Shown one piece after another: positions 14,987 through 22,656 of a stretch of 54,024 nt of DNA. The translations under genes and the position numbers were made by a program. This DNA comes from Candidatus Nanoarchaeia archaeon. GTDB taxonomy: Archaea > Nanobdellota > Nanobdellia > Woesearchaeales > WJIZ01. Location: NCBI GenBank assembly GCA_028279765.1, contig JANQND010000018.1:1-54024 (forward strand). Reading direction: 5' to 3'. Position 1 is the stretch's first letter. The number at the start of each line of letters is the position of its first letter. Under the pieces are notes generated by a model. That model ran no database searches. It saw only the letters and a program-made list of their open reading frames with translations, and was not told where the DNA came from.

Positions 14987-15865
14987 ATGAAACAAAAAAG
15001 CACCTTCAAAACAAAAACAGGCCTGGCACAAATGCTCAAAGGCGGCGTTATCATGGATGTGGTAACAGCAGAACAGGCAAAAATAGCACAGAAAGCAGGC
15101 GCCTGCGCAGTCATGGCACTGGAAAGAGTACCAGCCGATATCAGAAAACAAGGCGGCGTCGCCCGAATGTCTGATCCTAAGCTCATAAAAGAAATCATGG
15201 CAGCAGTATCTATTCCGGTGATGGCAAAATGCAGAATTGGGCATTTCGCTGAAGCACAAATTTTAGAATCATTAGGCATTGATTACATTGATGAATCAGA
15301 AGTACTCACCCCAGCAGACAACGCGTTCCATGTAGACAAACACCAGTTCAAAGTTCCGTTCGTATGCGGTGCAACAAACTTGGGAGAAGCATTAAGGCGC
15401 CTGCATGAAGGAGCAGCAATGATTCGAACCAAGGGCGAGGCGGGAACAGGAAATGTCATCGAAGCAGTGCGTCACATGAGGAAAATGACCGGTGACATCA
15501 GAGCGCTCAAGAAAATGTCCGAGAGCCAGCTGCAATCCTACGCAAAAAAAGAGCGAGTACCACTAAGTTTAGTCAAATCCATCAAAACACACCAGAAACT
15601 TCCTGTAGTGAATTTCGCAGCAGGAGGAATCGCAACCCCTGCAGACGCAGCATTAATGATGCAATTAGGGTGCGACGGTATCTTTGTGGGCTCAGGCATC
15701 TTTAAATCATCAAACCCGGCAAAACTGGCAAAGGCAATCGTGCAGGCAACAACCCATTACAAAGAACCTATGATCCTTGCAGATATTTCTAAAGGGTTAG
15801 GCCAGCCAATGAAAGGAGATGAGATCTCTACCCTCAGCACTAAGCTTGCAGAGCGGGGCTGGTAA
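14987..15865 (+). CDS. pdxS: Pyridoxal 5'-phosphate synthase lyase subunit PdxS (292 aa)
   Basis: PdxS makes pyridoxal 5'-phosphate from ribose 5-phosphate, glyceraldehyde 3-phosphate and ammonia delivered by PdxT. ATG 14987 is chosen over GTG 14978, which would lie at the leader hairpin. The TIM-barrel protein has [35 protein letters not shown] at its N-terminal half, the catalytic Lys in [10 protein letters not shown] (about 79-88) and the second Lys in [12 protein letters not shown] (about 144-155); [14 protein letters not shown] is the phosphate-binding loop. Length is normal. pdxT follows 4 bases later. Confidence 0.95.
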   Translation: MKQKSTFKTKTGLAQMLKGGVIMDVVTAEQAKIAQKAGACAVMALERVPADIRKQGGVARMSDPKLIKEIMAAVSIPVMAKCRIGHFAEAQILESLGIDYIDESEVLTPADNAFHVDKHQFKVPFVCGATNLGEALRRLHEGAAMIRTKGEAGTGNVIEAVRHMRKMTGDIRALKKMSESQLQSYAKKERVPLSLVKSIKTHQKLPVVNFAAGGIATPADAALMMQLGCDGIFVGSGIFKSSNPAKLAKAIVQATTHYKEPMILADISKGLGQPMKGDEISTLSTKLAERGW

Positions 15866-15869
15866 ATCA

Positions 15870-16451
15870 ATGCCTATTCAGATCGGAGTTCTTGCCCTCC
15901 AGGGTGACTTTAGAGAGCATAGCGAAGTACTCAGAAAACTTGGCTGCAGGCCAGTTGAAATAAGAAAAAAAGAAGATCTCAAAACGATAAAAGGATTGAT
16001 TATTCCTGGAGGAGAATCTACCACCATAAGTAAACTCCTAAAAGAATTCAAACTCAACCAGAATATCATTGAGCTGCACAAAAAAGGAATACCAATCTAT
16101 GGAACCTGCGCAGGAGCGATTGTTCTTGCAAAAGATATCCATAACTACCCCAAACAGCCATCCTTAGGCCTTATCAACATTTCCATTGACAGAAACGCCT
16201 ATGGCAGGCAAATCGAATCCTTCGAAGAAAACATATCCATAAGAGGGGAAAAAAAACCATTCCCTGCAATTTTCATCAGAGCACCCATCATTAAAGAAAT
16301 AGGAAAGAATGTGGAAATCCTTGCAAAACAAAACGGCAATCCGGTTCTCATAAAAGAAGACAGCATCTTGGTTTCAACCTTTCATCCGGAACTAACAGAA
16401 GATACTCGGATTCATAAGATGTTCTTGGAGATGATAAAGAAAGCCAAGTAA
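15870..16451 (+). CDS. pdxT: Pyridoxal 5'-phosphate synthase glutaminase subunit PdxT (193 aa)
   Basis: PdxT hydrolyses glutamine and channels ammonia to PdxS. The start at 15870 gives the family N-terminus IGVLALQGDFREHSEVL. GGESTT (about 46-51), the nucleophile Cys in YGTCAGAIVLA (about 77-87) and His-Glu in STFHPELT (near 175) form the class I glutaminase triad. It is co-transcribed with pdxS. Length of 193 residues is typical. Confidence 0.95.
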   Translation: MPIQIGVLALQGDFREHSEVLRKLGCRPVEIRKKEDLKTIKGLIIPGGESTTISKLLKEFKLNQNIIELHKKGIPIYGTCAGAIVLAKDIHNYPKQPSLGLINISIDRNAYGRQIESFEENISIRGEKKPFPAIFIRAPIIKEIGKNVEILAKQNGNPVLIKEDSILVSTFHPELTEDTRIHKMFLEMIKKAK

Positions 16452-16454
16452 TGC

Positions 16455-16820
16455 TCAAAGATCACTCGGATTCACGCCAATCGCAACAATGCTGCACTGC
16501 CGCAGAACTTCTATACCTGCATCTTTGAGTTGCTTCTCAAGCATATCATCTTCTGTTCCGGGATTAATATATACCTTTTGAGGTTTTTTAGAAATAATGT
16601 GGTCAACGAGCTTCAAGGTTATAGCAGGTGGCAGATAAAGCGACACCGCGTCAAGATCAGAGTCAATTGCAGAGAGGGAAGAATAACAGGAAAGCCCCTC
16701 AATCATCTCTTCTTTCGGATTTACCGGGAAAACATCATGCCCTTGTTCTTTGTAAGCACGAACAGCCTTATTGCCGAACTTATCCCGGTTAGCCGATGCC
16801 CCAAGAATAGCGATCTTCAT
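16455..16820 (-). CDS. CoA-binding domain protein (121 aa)
   Basis: This is a stand-alone Rossmann-type CoA_binding_2 domain. MKIAILGASANRDKFGNKAV is the nucleotide-binding start and VFPVNPKEEMIEGLSCYSSL, DAVSLYLPP and VYINPGTEDDML are the expected strand ends of the YccU/HcgR-like family. Length matches the family. The cellular role of these small proteins is poorly known, with CoA protection or regulation proposed. It follows the malate dehydrogenase gene by 2 bases on the same strand, so the two are probably one transcript. Confidence 0.85.
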   Translation of the reverse strand: MKIAILGASANRDKFGNKAVRAYKEQGHDVFPVNPKEEMIEGLSCYSSLSAIDSDLDAVSLYLPPAITLKLVDHIISKKPQKVYINPGTEDDMLEKQLKDAGIEVLRQCSIVAIGVNPSDL

Positions 16821-16822
16821 GG

Positions 16823-17752
16823 TTAAAGCTCTATTTTTTCCATCAATGAGCGCACATGCGCAACATTCTTCTTGAATGCTTCTTTTTCAGAATCATTAAG
16901 GTCAATCTCGATAACCTCTTCCATCCCGCTTTTTCCCAGCTTCGCAGGAACACCAATAAACACTCCGCTCTCTCCATATTCGCCATCAAGGTATGCAGCA
17001 CAAGGTAGGATCCGTTTCTTATCCTTTACAATTGCCTCAACCATTTGAACAACAGAAGATCCAGGAGCATAGTACGCACTGCCGGTTTTTAGCAAGCCAA
17101 CAATTTCCGCACCGCCGTCACGGGCGCGCTGAACAATCTCTTCAATTCTTTTCTCATCCAAAAAATGGCTTAAAGGAATTCCTGCAACATTTGCATAGCG
17201 TGCAAGCGGAATCATCTGATCGCCATGGCCTCCTAATACCATTGCAGAGACATTCTCTGCCGAAACATTAAGCTCAGAGGCAATAAAATGCGCAAATCGG
17301 GTAGAGTCCAAAACGCCTGCCATACCAATAACACGCTCTTTCGGAAATCCACTCACTTGCGAGGCAACGTACACCATCGCATCAAGAGGGTTGCTCACAA
17401 CAATAAGAATAGCACCTGGGCAATGCTCCTTTACCTTCTCGCTAACATCCTTAACAATATTACTATTGATTTTTAAAAGATCATCCCTGCTCATCCCGGG
17501 CTTTCGCGGAACACCGGCAGTAATGACCACAATATCGGAATCCTTAGTCTCCTCATACCCATTCGTTCCGGTAATACGGGCATCAACAGCCTCAACAGGA
17601 GTAGACTCCGCCATGTCAAGAGCCTTCCCTTGTGGTATGCCTTCATTAATATCAACCAGAACAATATCTCCAAGTTCCTTGAGTGCCAACAAATGCGCGC
17701 AGGTTGCACCCACATTCCCTGCCCCTATAATACTAATTTTTGATCGTTTCAT
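16823..17752 (-). CDS. mdh: Malate dehydrogenase (309 aa)
   Basis: The enzyme interconverts malate and oxaloacetate with NAD. The N-terminal Rossmann fold has [17 protein letters not shown] and the acidic residue in [10 protein letters not shown] that selects [17 protein letters not shown] carries the two arginines that mark malate rather than lactate specificity, and [13 protein letters not shown] (about 173-185) holds the catalytic His. Length is standard for the MDH type 3/LDH-like group. With PPDK at 45 kb it forms part of a C3/C4 interconversion set. The upstream gap to the gene at 17801 is short. Confidence 0.92.
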   Translation of the reverse strand: MKRSKISIIGAGNVGATCAHLLALKELGDIVLVDINEGIPQGKALDMAESTPVEAVDARITGTNGYEETKDSDIVVITAGVPRKPGMSRDDLLKINSNIVKDVSEKVKEHCPGAILIVVSNPLDAMVYVASQVSGFPKERVIGMAGVLDSTRFAHFIASELNVSAENVSAMVLGGHGDQMIPLARYANVAGIPLSHFLDEKRIEEIVQRARDGGAEIVGLLKTGSAYYAPGSSVVQMVEAIVKDKKRILPCAAYLDGEYGESGVFIGVPAKLGKSGMEEVIEIDLNDSEKEAFKKNVAHVRSLMEKIEL

Positions 17753-17800
17753 AGTATTACCTCAAAAAGACGATACCATATAAAGGTTACGTTGTATTTT

Positions 17801-18547
17801 TCAATCTTTCTTTTTTAGCCACCACACTCCCAGGTATGCAAGAGGAGTATCCAGCAGCGCAAAGAGTATCTTGAAGATCCAATACGGTACAATCAACGAA
17901 ATAATCAATACGGCATCTGCGCCTTCCCATGCCTGATAAAACGCGATGAACATGAAAAGAGTGCTATCAATAAGCTGGCTTACCGCTGTAGAGAGATTAT
18001 TTCGCAGCCATAAGAATCTGCCCCTGGTTTTCTCCCGCCAAAAATCAAATGCCCACATATCATGCATTTGCGAGATCACAAAAGCAATAATACTGGCAAG
18101 AATAATGCGAAGCGAAGAGCCAAACACCAGATTATAAGATTCTGGGCTAATTGAGCGCTCAGCTGAAGGAAGAAAAACAGCAAGGCTGACGATGCCCATC
18201 ACGAAAACTAAACTAATGACACTAATGAACACGAATTCACGAACTTTCTTCTTCCCATACACTTCCTCAATAATATCAGTAACAAGAAACATAACAGGCA
18301 CAGTCAGGATACCAACAGAGACATGCACTGTGCTAAAAAAATTCATTGCAATCTCCCGGCCGCCAATAGTACTTAATAATAATTTCAAAGGATAAATGAT
18401 CGGAAAGAGAATGATATTAAGAGGAACAGAAAGAATCGGATGCAGATCAAACTGAACAATCTTTGTACCAATAAGATTCGACAAAATCAATGCTGCAATA
18501 AAAACGCCAAGCAACAAGCTTGTTTTTTGATCCTTAGTCCACTTCAT
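17801..18547 (-). CDS. Queuosine-precursor transporter-like, VUT/YhhQ family (248 aa)
   Basis: ATG 18547 follows GGGGGATT, so it is preferred over TTG 18562. The protein has six to seven membrane helices. Typical family features are LSNLIGTKIVQF near residues 22-33, FLVTDIIEEVYGKKKVREFVF (about 92-112), the acidic-loop motif of the YhhQ/VUT family, and FVISQMHDMWAFDFWREKTRGRFLWLRNN (about 151-179), its most conserved segment. Bacterial members import queuine or queuosine precursors; archaeal members may move archaeosine or queuosine precursors. No modification gene is adjacent. Confidence 0.8.
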   Translation of the reverse strand: MKWTKDQKTSLLLGVFIAALILSNLIGTKIVQFDLHPILSVPLNIILFPIIYPLKLLLSTIGGREIAMNFFSTVHVSVGILTVPVMFLVTDIIEEVYGKKKVREFVFISVISLVFVMGIVSLAVFLPSAERSISPESYNLVFGSSLRIILASIIAFVISQMHDMWAFDFWREKTRGRFLWLRNNLSTAVSQLIDSTLFMFIAFYQAWEGADAVLIISLIVPYWIFKILFALLDTPLAYLGVWWLKKKD

Positions 18548-18625
18548 GTAATCCCCCAGCAAAAAACCGCTACCGCTTTTATAAGTATTTCTGTACTACA
18601 AAACTTGTTGAAACGATTAAAACTA

Positions 18626-19276
18626 TTACTTAACAGCATAAAAACAGACTCGGTTTATCGCATTAAGCAGAGGAAGAAATACCAGCAGAAATAGCTGAAG
18701 AAGGAGATTCAGTCCTGCACTTGCCTGAAAAGAAGACGAAACTATCCAGAAGATAGCGCCTACCAAAACAACCTCACCGAGAACTATCCCTGAAAAAAGT
18801 GCAAGCCTTCGCAAAGAAAAAGAGAGCCAGTCAGTAATTTTTTTCTTCCGAAGAACGCTCACCTGCAATGTATTCCAGAAAATATACCCCAGGACTGCAA
18901 AAAGAACAACCAGGCCCGTAACATACCACTTTTGATATCCTGCAAGCACGAGGGAGACAATGACTACATAGCAAAAATAAAACAAGAGCAATACTCCAAG
19001 GGGAAAGAGAGCACTTCTCCATAAAAATCCAAGGTAATTAACTTTGAGCCTCTTAGGAAAAAAGAGTACGTTCCATACGTGATATTTGAAGAAATGGTAA
19101 ACGAGAACCACCAGCAGAAGATAGAGCAAGGGGTAAAAAGAAAAAGAGATAGAACCGGTTGCATACAGCAGGTTTTGAAAAGGAAGCGAGAGGACACTAA
19201 GGGAAATAACGAACAGCACATCAAGGCCAATGGTCAGCCAGAACTTCTTTTTTTTGAGATAGCGTAGTGATTTCAT
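18626..19276 (-). CDS. Polytopic membrane protein, unknown function (216 aa)
   Basis: The protein has about six hydrophobic helices (roughly residues 12-31, 38-57, 73-96, 100-123, 145-165 and 184-206). The start at 19276 overlaps the upstream stop as ATGA; the longer frame beginning at 19315 would intrude into that gene. Basic clusters (LRYLKKKKFW, RKKKITDW) mark cytoplasmic loops. It shares overall layout with its upstream neighbour, so the two may be partners. No family is recognised. Confidence 0.65.
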   Translation of the reverse strand: MKSLRYLKKKKFWLTIGLDVLFVISLSVLSLPFQNLLYATGSISFSFYPLLYLLLVVLVYHFFKYHVWNVLFFPKRLKVNYLGFLWRSALFPLGVLLLFYFCYVVIVSLVLAGYQKWYVTGLVVLFAVLGYIFWNTLQVSVLRKKKITDWLSFSLRRLALFSGIVLGEVVLVGAIFWIVSSSFQASAGLNLLLQLFLLVFLPLLNAINRVCFYAVK

Positions 19277-20082
19277 AGTGCCTGAACCATCTTCCCTATA
19301 ACAATGCGTATCCATAGAAATAAGGGGAGAACCAAGAAAAGACCAACAATAAACGAGAGCACCTCAGAGAGCTGTCCGCTAAAAATAAGTATCATGTGCA
19401 CAATGCCAAATACCACAATAATCCCTGCATACATTCCAAGAACAGTCTTTATACGGCTAAAACCAACCTTAAAACTCCTGAGAATACTTTTCCACACTTT
19501 TTCCTTGTCAATGAACACATAGGAAAGAAACGCAAAATACACGATAGCGAGCAAAAACAAAGTACTAACCCACGAAAGCGAGAAAAAACCCTCGGGGTTA
19601 TATCGCTCCGCTACCGTATCCATATACGATAACAAGAAGCTGAGCAGCACGTAGGCAATGAAAAAAGGATACCAAAAAAGATTAACTAAAAAAAATTTCT
19701 TCAGGTAACTGGCATACTGTTTTTTCTTTGACGAAAAACTGAGGCAAAATTTCCACAAAAACCCCTGAAAAAGACAATACAGCACATAAAACAAAACAGC
19801 AAAAGCAAATCCCAGTTGAAGAATTTTATGATAGGAAACAGACTCAAGGATAACAGAAGTAATCTGACCGCTAACAGCACTTGCACTGATGAGCTCATCA
19901 CTAAGGTACACCAAATGCTGATTAATCGCATCCCGGAGAGGGACAGCAAAGAATCCAAATAAGAGCAGGAATGCAACCTCTATGCCTACTCCCTGTAGTG
20001 TCATCAGGTAATTTTTTTGTAAACTACGAAAAGAACTCCTATAGCTGTCTAACAAACCACCCTTTTCCATAGCTATACGCAC
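19273..20082 (-). CDS. Polytopic membrane protein, unknown function (269 aa)
   Basis: About six helices are predicted (near 27-48, 82-110, 132-155, 176-194, 213-233, 239-262). The N-terminus MRIAMEKGGLLDSYRSSFRSLQKNYLMTL has the amphipathic entry helix common to DUF-type proteins resembling glycerophosphoryl-diester phosphodiesterase membrane domains, but that similarity is weak. It is coupled to the following membrane-protein gene by a 4-base overlap. The function is unknown. Confidence 0.65.
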   Translation of the reverse strand: MRIAMEKGGLLDSYRSSFRSLQKNYLMTLQGVGIEVAFLLLFGFFAVPLRDAINQHLVYLSDELISASAVSGQITSVILESVSYHKILQLGFAFAVLFYVLYCLFQGFLWKFCLSFSSKKKQYASYLKKFFLVNLFWYPFFIAYVLLSFLLSYMDTVAERYNPEGFFSLSWVSTLFLLAIVYFAFLSYVFIDKEKVWKSILRSFKVGFSRIKTVLGMYAGIIVVFGIVHMILIFSGQLSEVLSFIVGLFLVLPLFLWIRIVIGKMVQAL

Positions 20083-20111
20083 CAGATGGACTTATATAAA
20101 TATTGTGCAAG

Positions 20112-20468
20112 TCACGATTTCTTTACAATATGCCTAAGAACAATTATTTCTGTATGCGTCTTGTCGGCTGCCTTATGCAACTGCTCTGCAAGCTCTTTAT
20201 CTTTGAAGATTTCTTCAACCCAGTTCGCAAAATCGTTTCGATCAGGCGTCACATGGTGCCAAAACGTGTTATCATTCATTTCTCGCAGCCCAAGGGAGAA
20301 TTCTTTTACGCTGTCAAAAACGTTCCCATCGATAGCATAAAACTCCCTGTTCTTTGGAGCTTTCTTAAAAAGAGAAGAATTCTTCTTTTCCGTCTTTTTC
20401 ACAGATCTTTTCTTCTTAACAGCCTTCTTCTTCACAACAGTTTTTTTCTTTACTTTTTTTGTACTCAT
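20112..20468 (-). CDS. DUF5752-like protein with lysine-rich N-terminus (118 aa)
   Basis: The start is put at ATG 20468 (MSTKKVKKK); an upstream ATG at 20501 in frame is possible. The first 45 residues are almost wholly Lys/Arg/Ser/Thr and should be disordered and nucleic-acid binding. The C-terminal domain (about 47-118) has FYAIDGNVFDSVKEFSLGLREMNDNTFWHHVTPDRNDFANWVEEIFKDKELAE in outline, matching small DPANN/archaeal proteins of the DUF5752 type, where W-H-H and N-D-F-A-N-W are conserved. The biochemical role is unknown. Confidence 0.65.
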   Translation of the reverse strand: MSTKKVKKKTVVKKKAVKKKRSVKKTEKKNSSLFKKAPKNREFYAIDGNVFDSVKEFSLGLREMNDNTFWHHVTPDRNDFANWVEEIFKDKELAEQLHKAADKTHTEIIVLRHIVKKS

Positions 20469-20563
20469 GCGTAAATCAACACTCATTTCCCCATCGTTCA
20501 TTTATTTAAATCCTTATCTTCATTATAGAGTAGTATGAAATCATTTTAAAGGAGAGCTCACAA

Positions 20564-20638
20564 ATGAAACAACAGGGGAAAAGAGGTGTAATTTATAGAT
20601 GGAACTCCGAAAGGATTATGTTTTGGATAGATGGGTGA
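20564..20638 (+). other. Upstream ORF overlapping the galT start (24 codons)
   Basis: ATG 20564 follows a strong Shine-Dalgarno (AAAGGAGAG, 20548-20556) and opens a 24-codon frame, MKQQGKRGVIYRWN..., ending TGA 20636-20638, 40 bases past the galT ATG in a different frame. Its translation would compete with or couple to galT. It may be only a chance ORF. Confidence 0.35.
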
Positions 20639-21546
20639 TTATCGCAACCAGCCGGGCAAGCAGGCCGCAGCAGTTCAAGAAGACAGAAGAAGATAAACAG
20701 CAAGGAACGGACTTCTTTAGTCCTGGCAATGAACATTTGACTCCTCCTGAAATAGGAAGAATACCTGATGGTGATTCTTGGAGGATGCGTTGGTTTCCAA
20801 ATAAATTTCCTGCGGTAACGCTGCAAGGAGACCCTACTATTCAAACTCATAATGAATTCTTTACCTTTGCATCCGCGTACGGATCGCATGAAGTAATAAC
20901 AGAGACACCAGATTCTAACAAACAACTCTGGGATCTTGATGCTGATGATCTCAAAGATCTCTTCAAGCTCTACAATGAGCGTATAGGCCTCCTTTTGCAT
21001 ACTCCCAACACTCAATATGTGGTAGTATTCAAAAATCACGGTAAAAAAGCAGGGACATCCATTGTACACTCGCATACTCAGGTCGTATCAGTCAATTTTG
21101 TTCCCTCGGTAGTTAAGGAGAAAGCGCAGGCATGCAGGGAAAATTGTCCGTATTGTAGCATCTTACATATTGAAGCAAATAGTTACCGTAGGTGCTTTGA
21201 GAATGAGCGATTTGTTGCCTTCACGCCCTACGCTTCACGGTTTAGCTATGAGATATGGGTATTTCCAAAAGAACATCATACTTCAATGAAAAATTTTGAC
21301 GAAAAGGATTTCGAAGATCTAGGGAGCATAATGAATCAAGTTCTCTCCAAATTAAAAGAGCTCAATCTCTCTTATAATTATTATCTTCATTACTCTCCGA
21401 AAGGAGAAAATCTCCACTTTCATATTGAAATCACTCCTCGAGTAGGGACCTGGGCAGGATTTGAATATGCAACGGATACCATCATCAATTCCGTGACACC
21501 AGAAGATGCTGCGAAATTCTATCGCGGAGAAGTAAAGCCTGAGTAA
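20599..21546 (+). CDS. galT: Galactose-1-phosphate uridylyltransferase (315 aa)
   Basis: GalT exchanges UMP between UDP-glucose and galactose 1-phosphate. The start MELRKDYVLDRWVIIATSRASRPQQF is typical, with AGAGGTG 10 bases upstream. The active-site motif appears as SIVHSHTQVVS (about 153-163); the usual HPHxQ here reads HSHTQ, keeping the catalytic second His and Gln. CPYC (about 180-183) forms part of the zinc or structural site, and HFHIEI near 274 is the second HIT-type strand. No other galactose genes lie nearby, so it may serve nucleotide-sugar supply for surface glycans. Confidence 0.88.
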   Translation: MELRKDYVLDRWVIIATSRASRPQQFKKTEEDKQQGTDFFSPGNEHLTPPEIGRIPDGDSWRMRWFPNKFPAVTLQGDPTIQTHNEFFTFASAYGSHEVITETPDSNKQLWDLDADDLKDLFKLYNERIGLLLHTPNTQYVVVFKNHGKKAGTSIVHSHTQVVSVNFVPSVVKEKAQACRENCPYCSILHIEANSYRRCFENERFVAFTPYASRFSYEIWVFPKEHHTSMKNFDEKDFEDLGSIMNQVLSKLKELNLSYNYYLHYSPKGENLHFHIEITPRVGTWAGFEYATDTIINSVTPEDAAKFYRGEVKPE

Positions 21547-21605
21547 TTCTCATTGGAATATTTCTATCAGACTTCTTTATATACTGGAATTTCTTGCAAA
21601 GTTCA

Positions 21606-22523
21606 ATGCCAATAAATGTTGAAGATGGCCTTCCCGCCATTGCACAGTTAGAAAAGGAAAACATCTTTCTTATGAAGCAGAGCAGGGCTATTCATCAGGA
21701 TATCCGCCCGCTAAAGATAGCCATCCTGAACCTTATGCCTGAAAAAGCCAAGACAGAGCTGCATCTATTGCGAAGATTATCCAATACCCCCATCCAATTA
21801 GAAGTAGATCTTTTCCATCCGCAAACGCACGAGTGCAAAAACACTCCACGAGAGCATTTAGATGACTTCTACAAGACATTTGACCAAGTTCGCAAGGAGA
21901 AATACGATGGGTTAATCATAACCGGTGCTCCTGTTGAAAAGCTCGAATTTGAGCAAGTGGACTACTGGAAAGAACTCAAGGAGATCATGGAATGGTCAAA
22001 ACACCACGTGAACTCTGTTCTCTATATTTGCTGGGCTGCACAGGCAGGCCTTTACTATCATTATGGTATTGGCAAGCATACGCTAGACAGTAAGCAATTT
22101 GGCGTCTTCAAGCACAAAGTAAATGATACACATTGCCATCTTACCAAAGGGTTCGATGATATATTCTGGGCACCCCATTCCACTCATTCCTCAACAAAAA
22201 GGGAAGACATCATAAAAAACAAGAATGTACGCATAATATCTGAATCAGATGATGCCGGAGCATACATCATCATCTCGAACGATAACAAGCATGTTTTCGT
22301 AACCGGACACTCCGAATACGACCCGCTAACTCTCTTCGAGGAATACGAACGAGACAAAAAGAAAGGAAAAGAAATTCAGATACCTCAGAATTACTTTCCG
22401 GATAACGACCCCGCGCAGCAGCCAAGAGTTCGCTGGCGCTCTCATTCAAATTTGCTCTTTACCAACTGGCTCAATTACTATGTGTATCAGGTCACTCCCT
22501 TTGATATCAATAAGGTACAGTAA
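21606..22523 (+). CDS. metA: Homoserine O-acyltransferase, MetA family (305 aa)
   Basis: The enzyme acylates homoserine, opening methionine (and transsulfuration) metabolism. ATG 21606 has a TATA-like TTTATATA about 28 bp upstream, so it is probably leaderless. Family marks are PLKIAILNLMPEKAKTE (about 34-50), PLEVDLFHPQ-like substrate strand, GAPVEKLEFEQVDYW (about 118-132) and the nucleophile Cys in LYICWAAQAGLYYHYGI (about 140-156), with His in FVTGHSEYDP (near 238) and Glu of the triad. MetA members use succinyl- or acetyl-CoA; which cannot be judged safely. It begins the block with tRNA-Cys, cysE and cysS. Confidence 0.88.
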   Translation: MPINVEDGLPAIAQLEKENIFLMKQSRAIHQDIRPLKIAILNLMPEKAKTELHLLRRLSNTPIQLEVDLFHPQTHECKNTPREHLDDFYKTFDQVRKEKYDGLIITGAPVEKLEFEQVDYWKELKEIMEWSKHHVNSVLYICWAAQAGLYYHYGIGKHTLDSKQFGVFKHKVNDTHCHLTKGFDDIFWAPHSTHSSTKREDIIKNKNVRIISESDDAGAYIIISNDNKHVFVTGHSEYDPLTLFEEYERDKKKGKEIQIPQNYFPDNDPAQQPRVRWRSHSNLLFTNWLNYYVYQVTPFDINKVQ

Positions 22524-22550
22524 TTGATATCGATCAAAAACCTTAAATAC
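22501..22550 (+). promoter_or_regulatory. Promoter with repeated palindromes before the poly-Cys ORF
   Basis: CCTTAAATAC (22541-22550) is a TATA-like box centred 26 bp before ATG 22572. Upstream are TTGATATCAA (22501-22510, a full palindrome) and TTGATATCGATCAA (22524-22537), sharing the 8-mer TTGATATC. The first copy is inside the end of metA. The pair could be an operator. Confidence 0.45.
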
Positions 22551-22571
22551 CGCAATAAAATTCTACATCCT

Positions 22572-22604
22572 ATGTCAAACACACACTGTTGTTGTTGCTG
22601 TTAA
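22572..22604 (+). CDS. Candidate Cys-rich leader peptide, MSNTHCCCCC (10 aa)
   Basis: ATG 22572 opens an 11-codon frame that ends TGT TGT TGT TGC TGT TAA: five consecutive Cys codons directly before the stop. The TATA-like box sits at the spacing used by leaderless genes here. Runs of codons for the regulated amino acid just before a stop are the mark of attenuator leader peptides, and the surrounding genes are metA, tRNA-Cys, cysE and cysS. The DNA is also a TGT/TTG trinucleotide repeat and resembles the TTGTTGTTGC end of the repeat family seen elsewhere, so chance or a repeat remnant remains possible. Confidence 0.45.
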   Translation: MSNTHCCCCC

Positions 22605-22656
22605 TTCTTCATAGTCATCTTTACGTTTATATTTTGTTTTCCTAAAATCCCATAAT

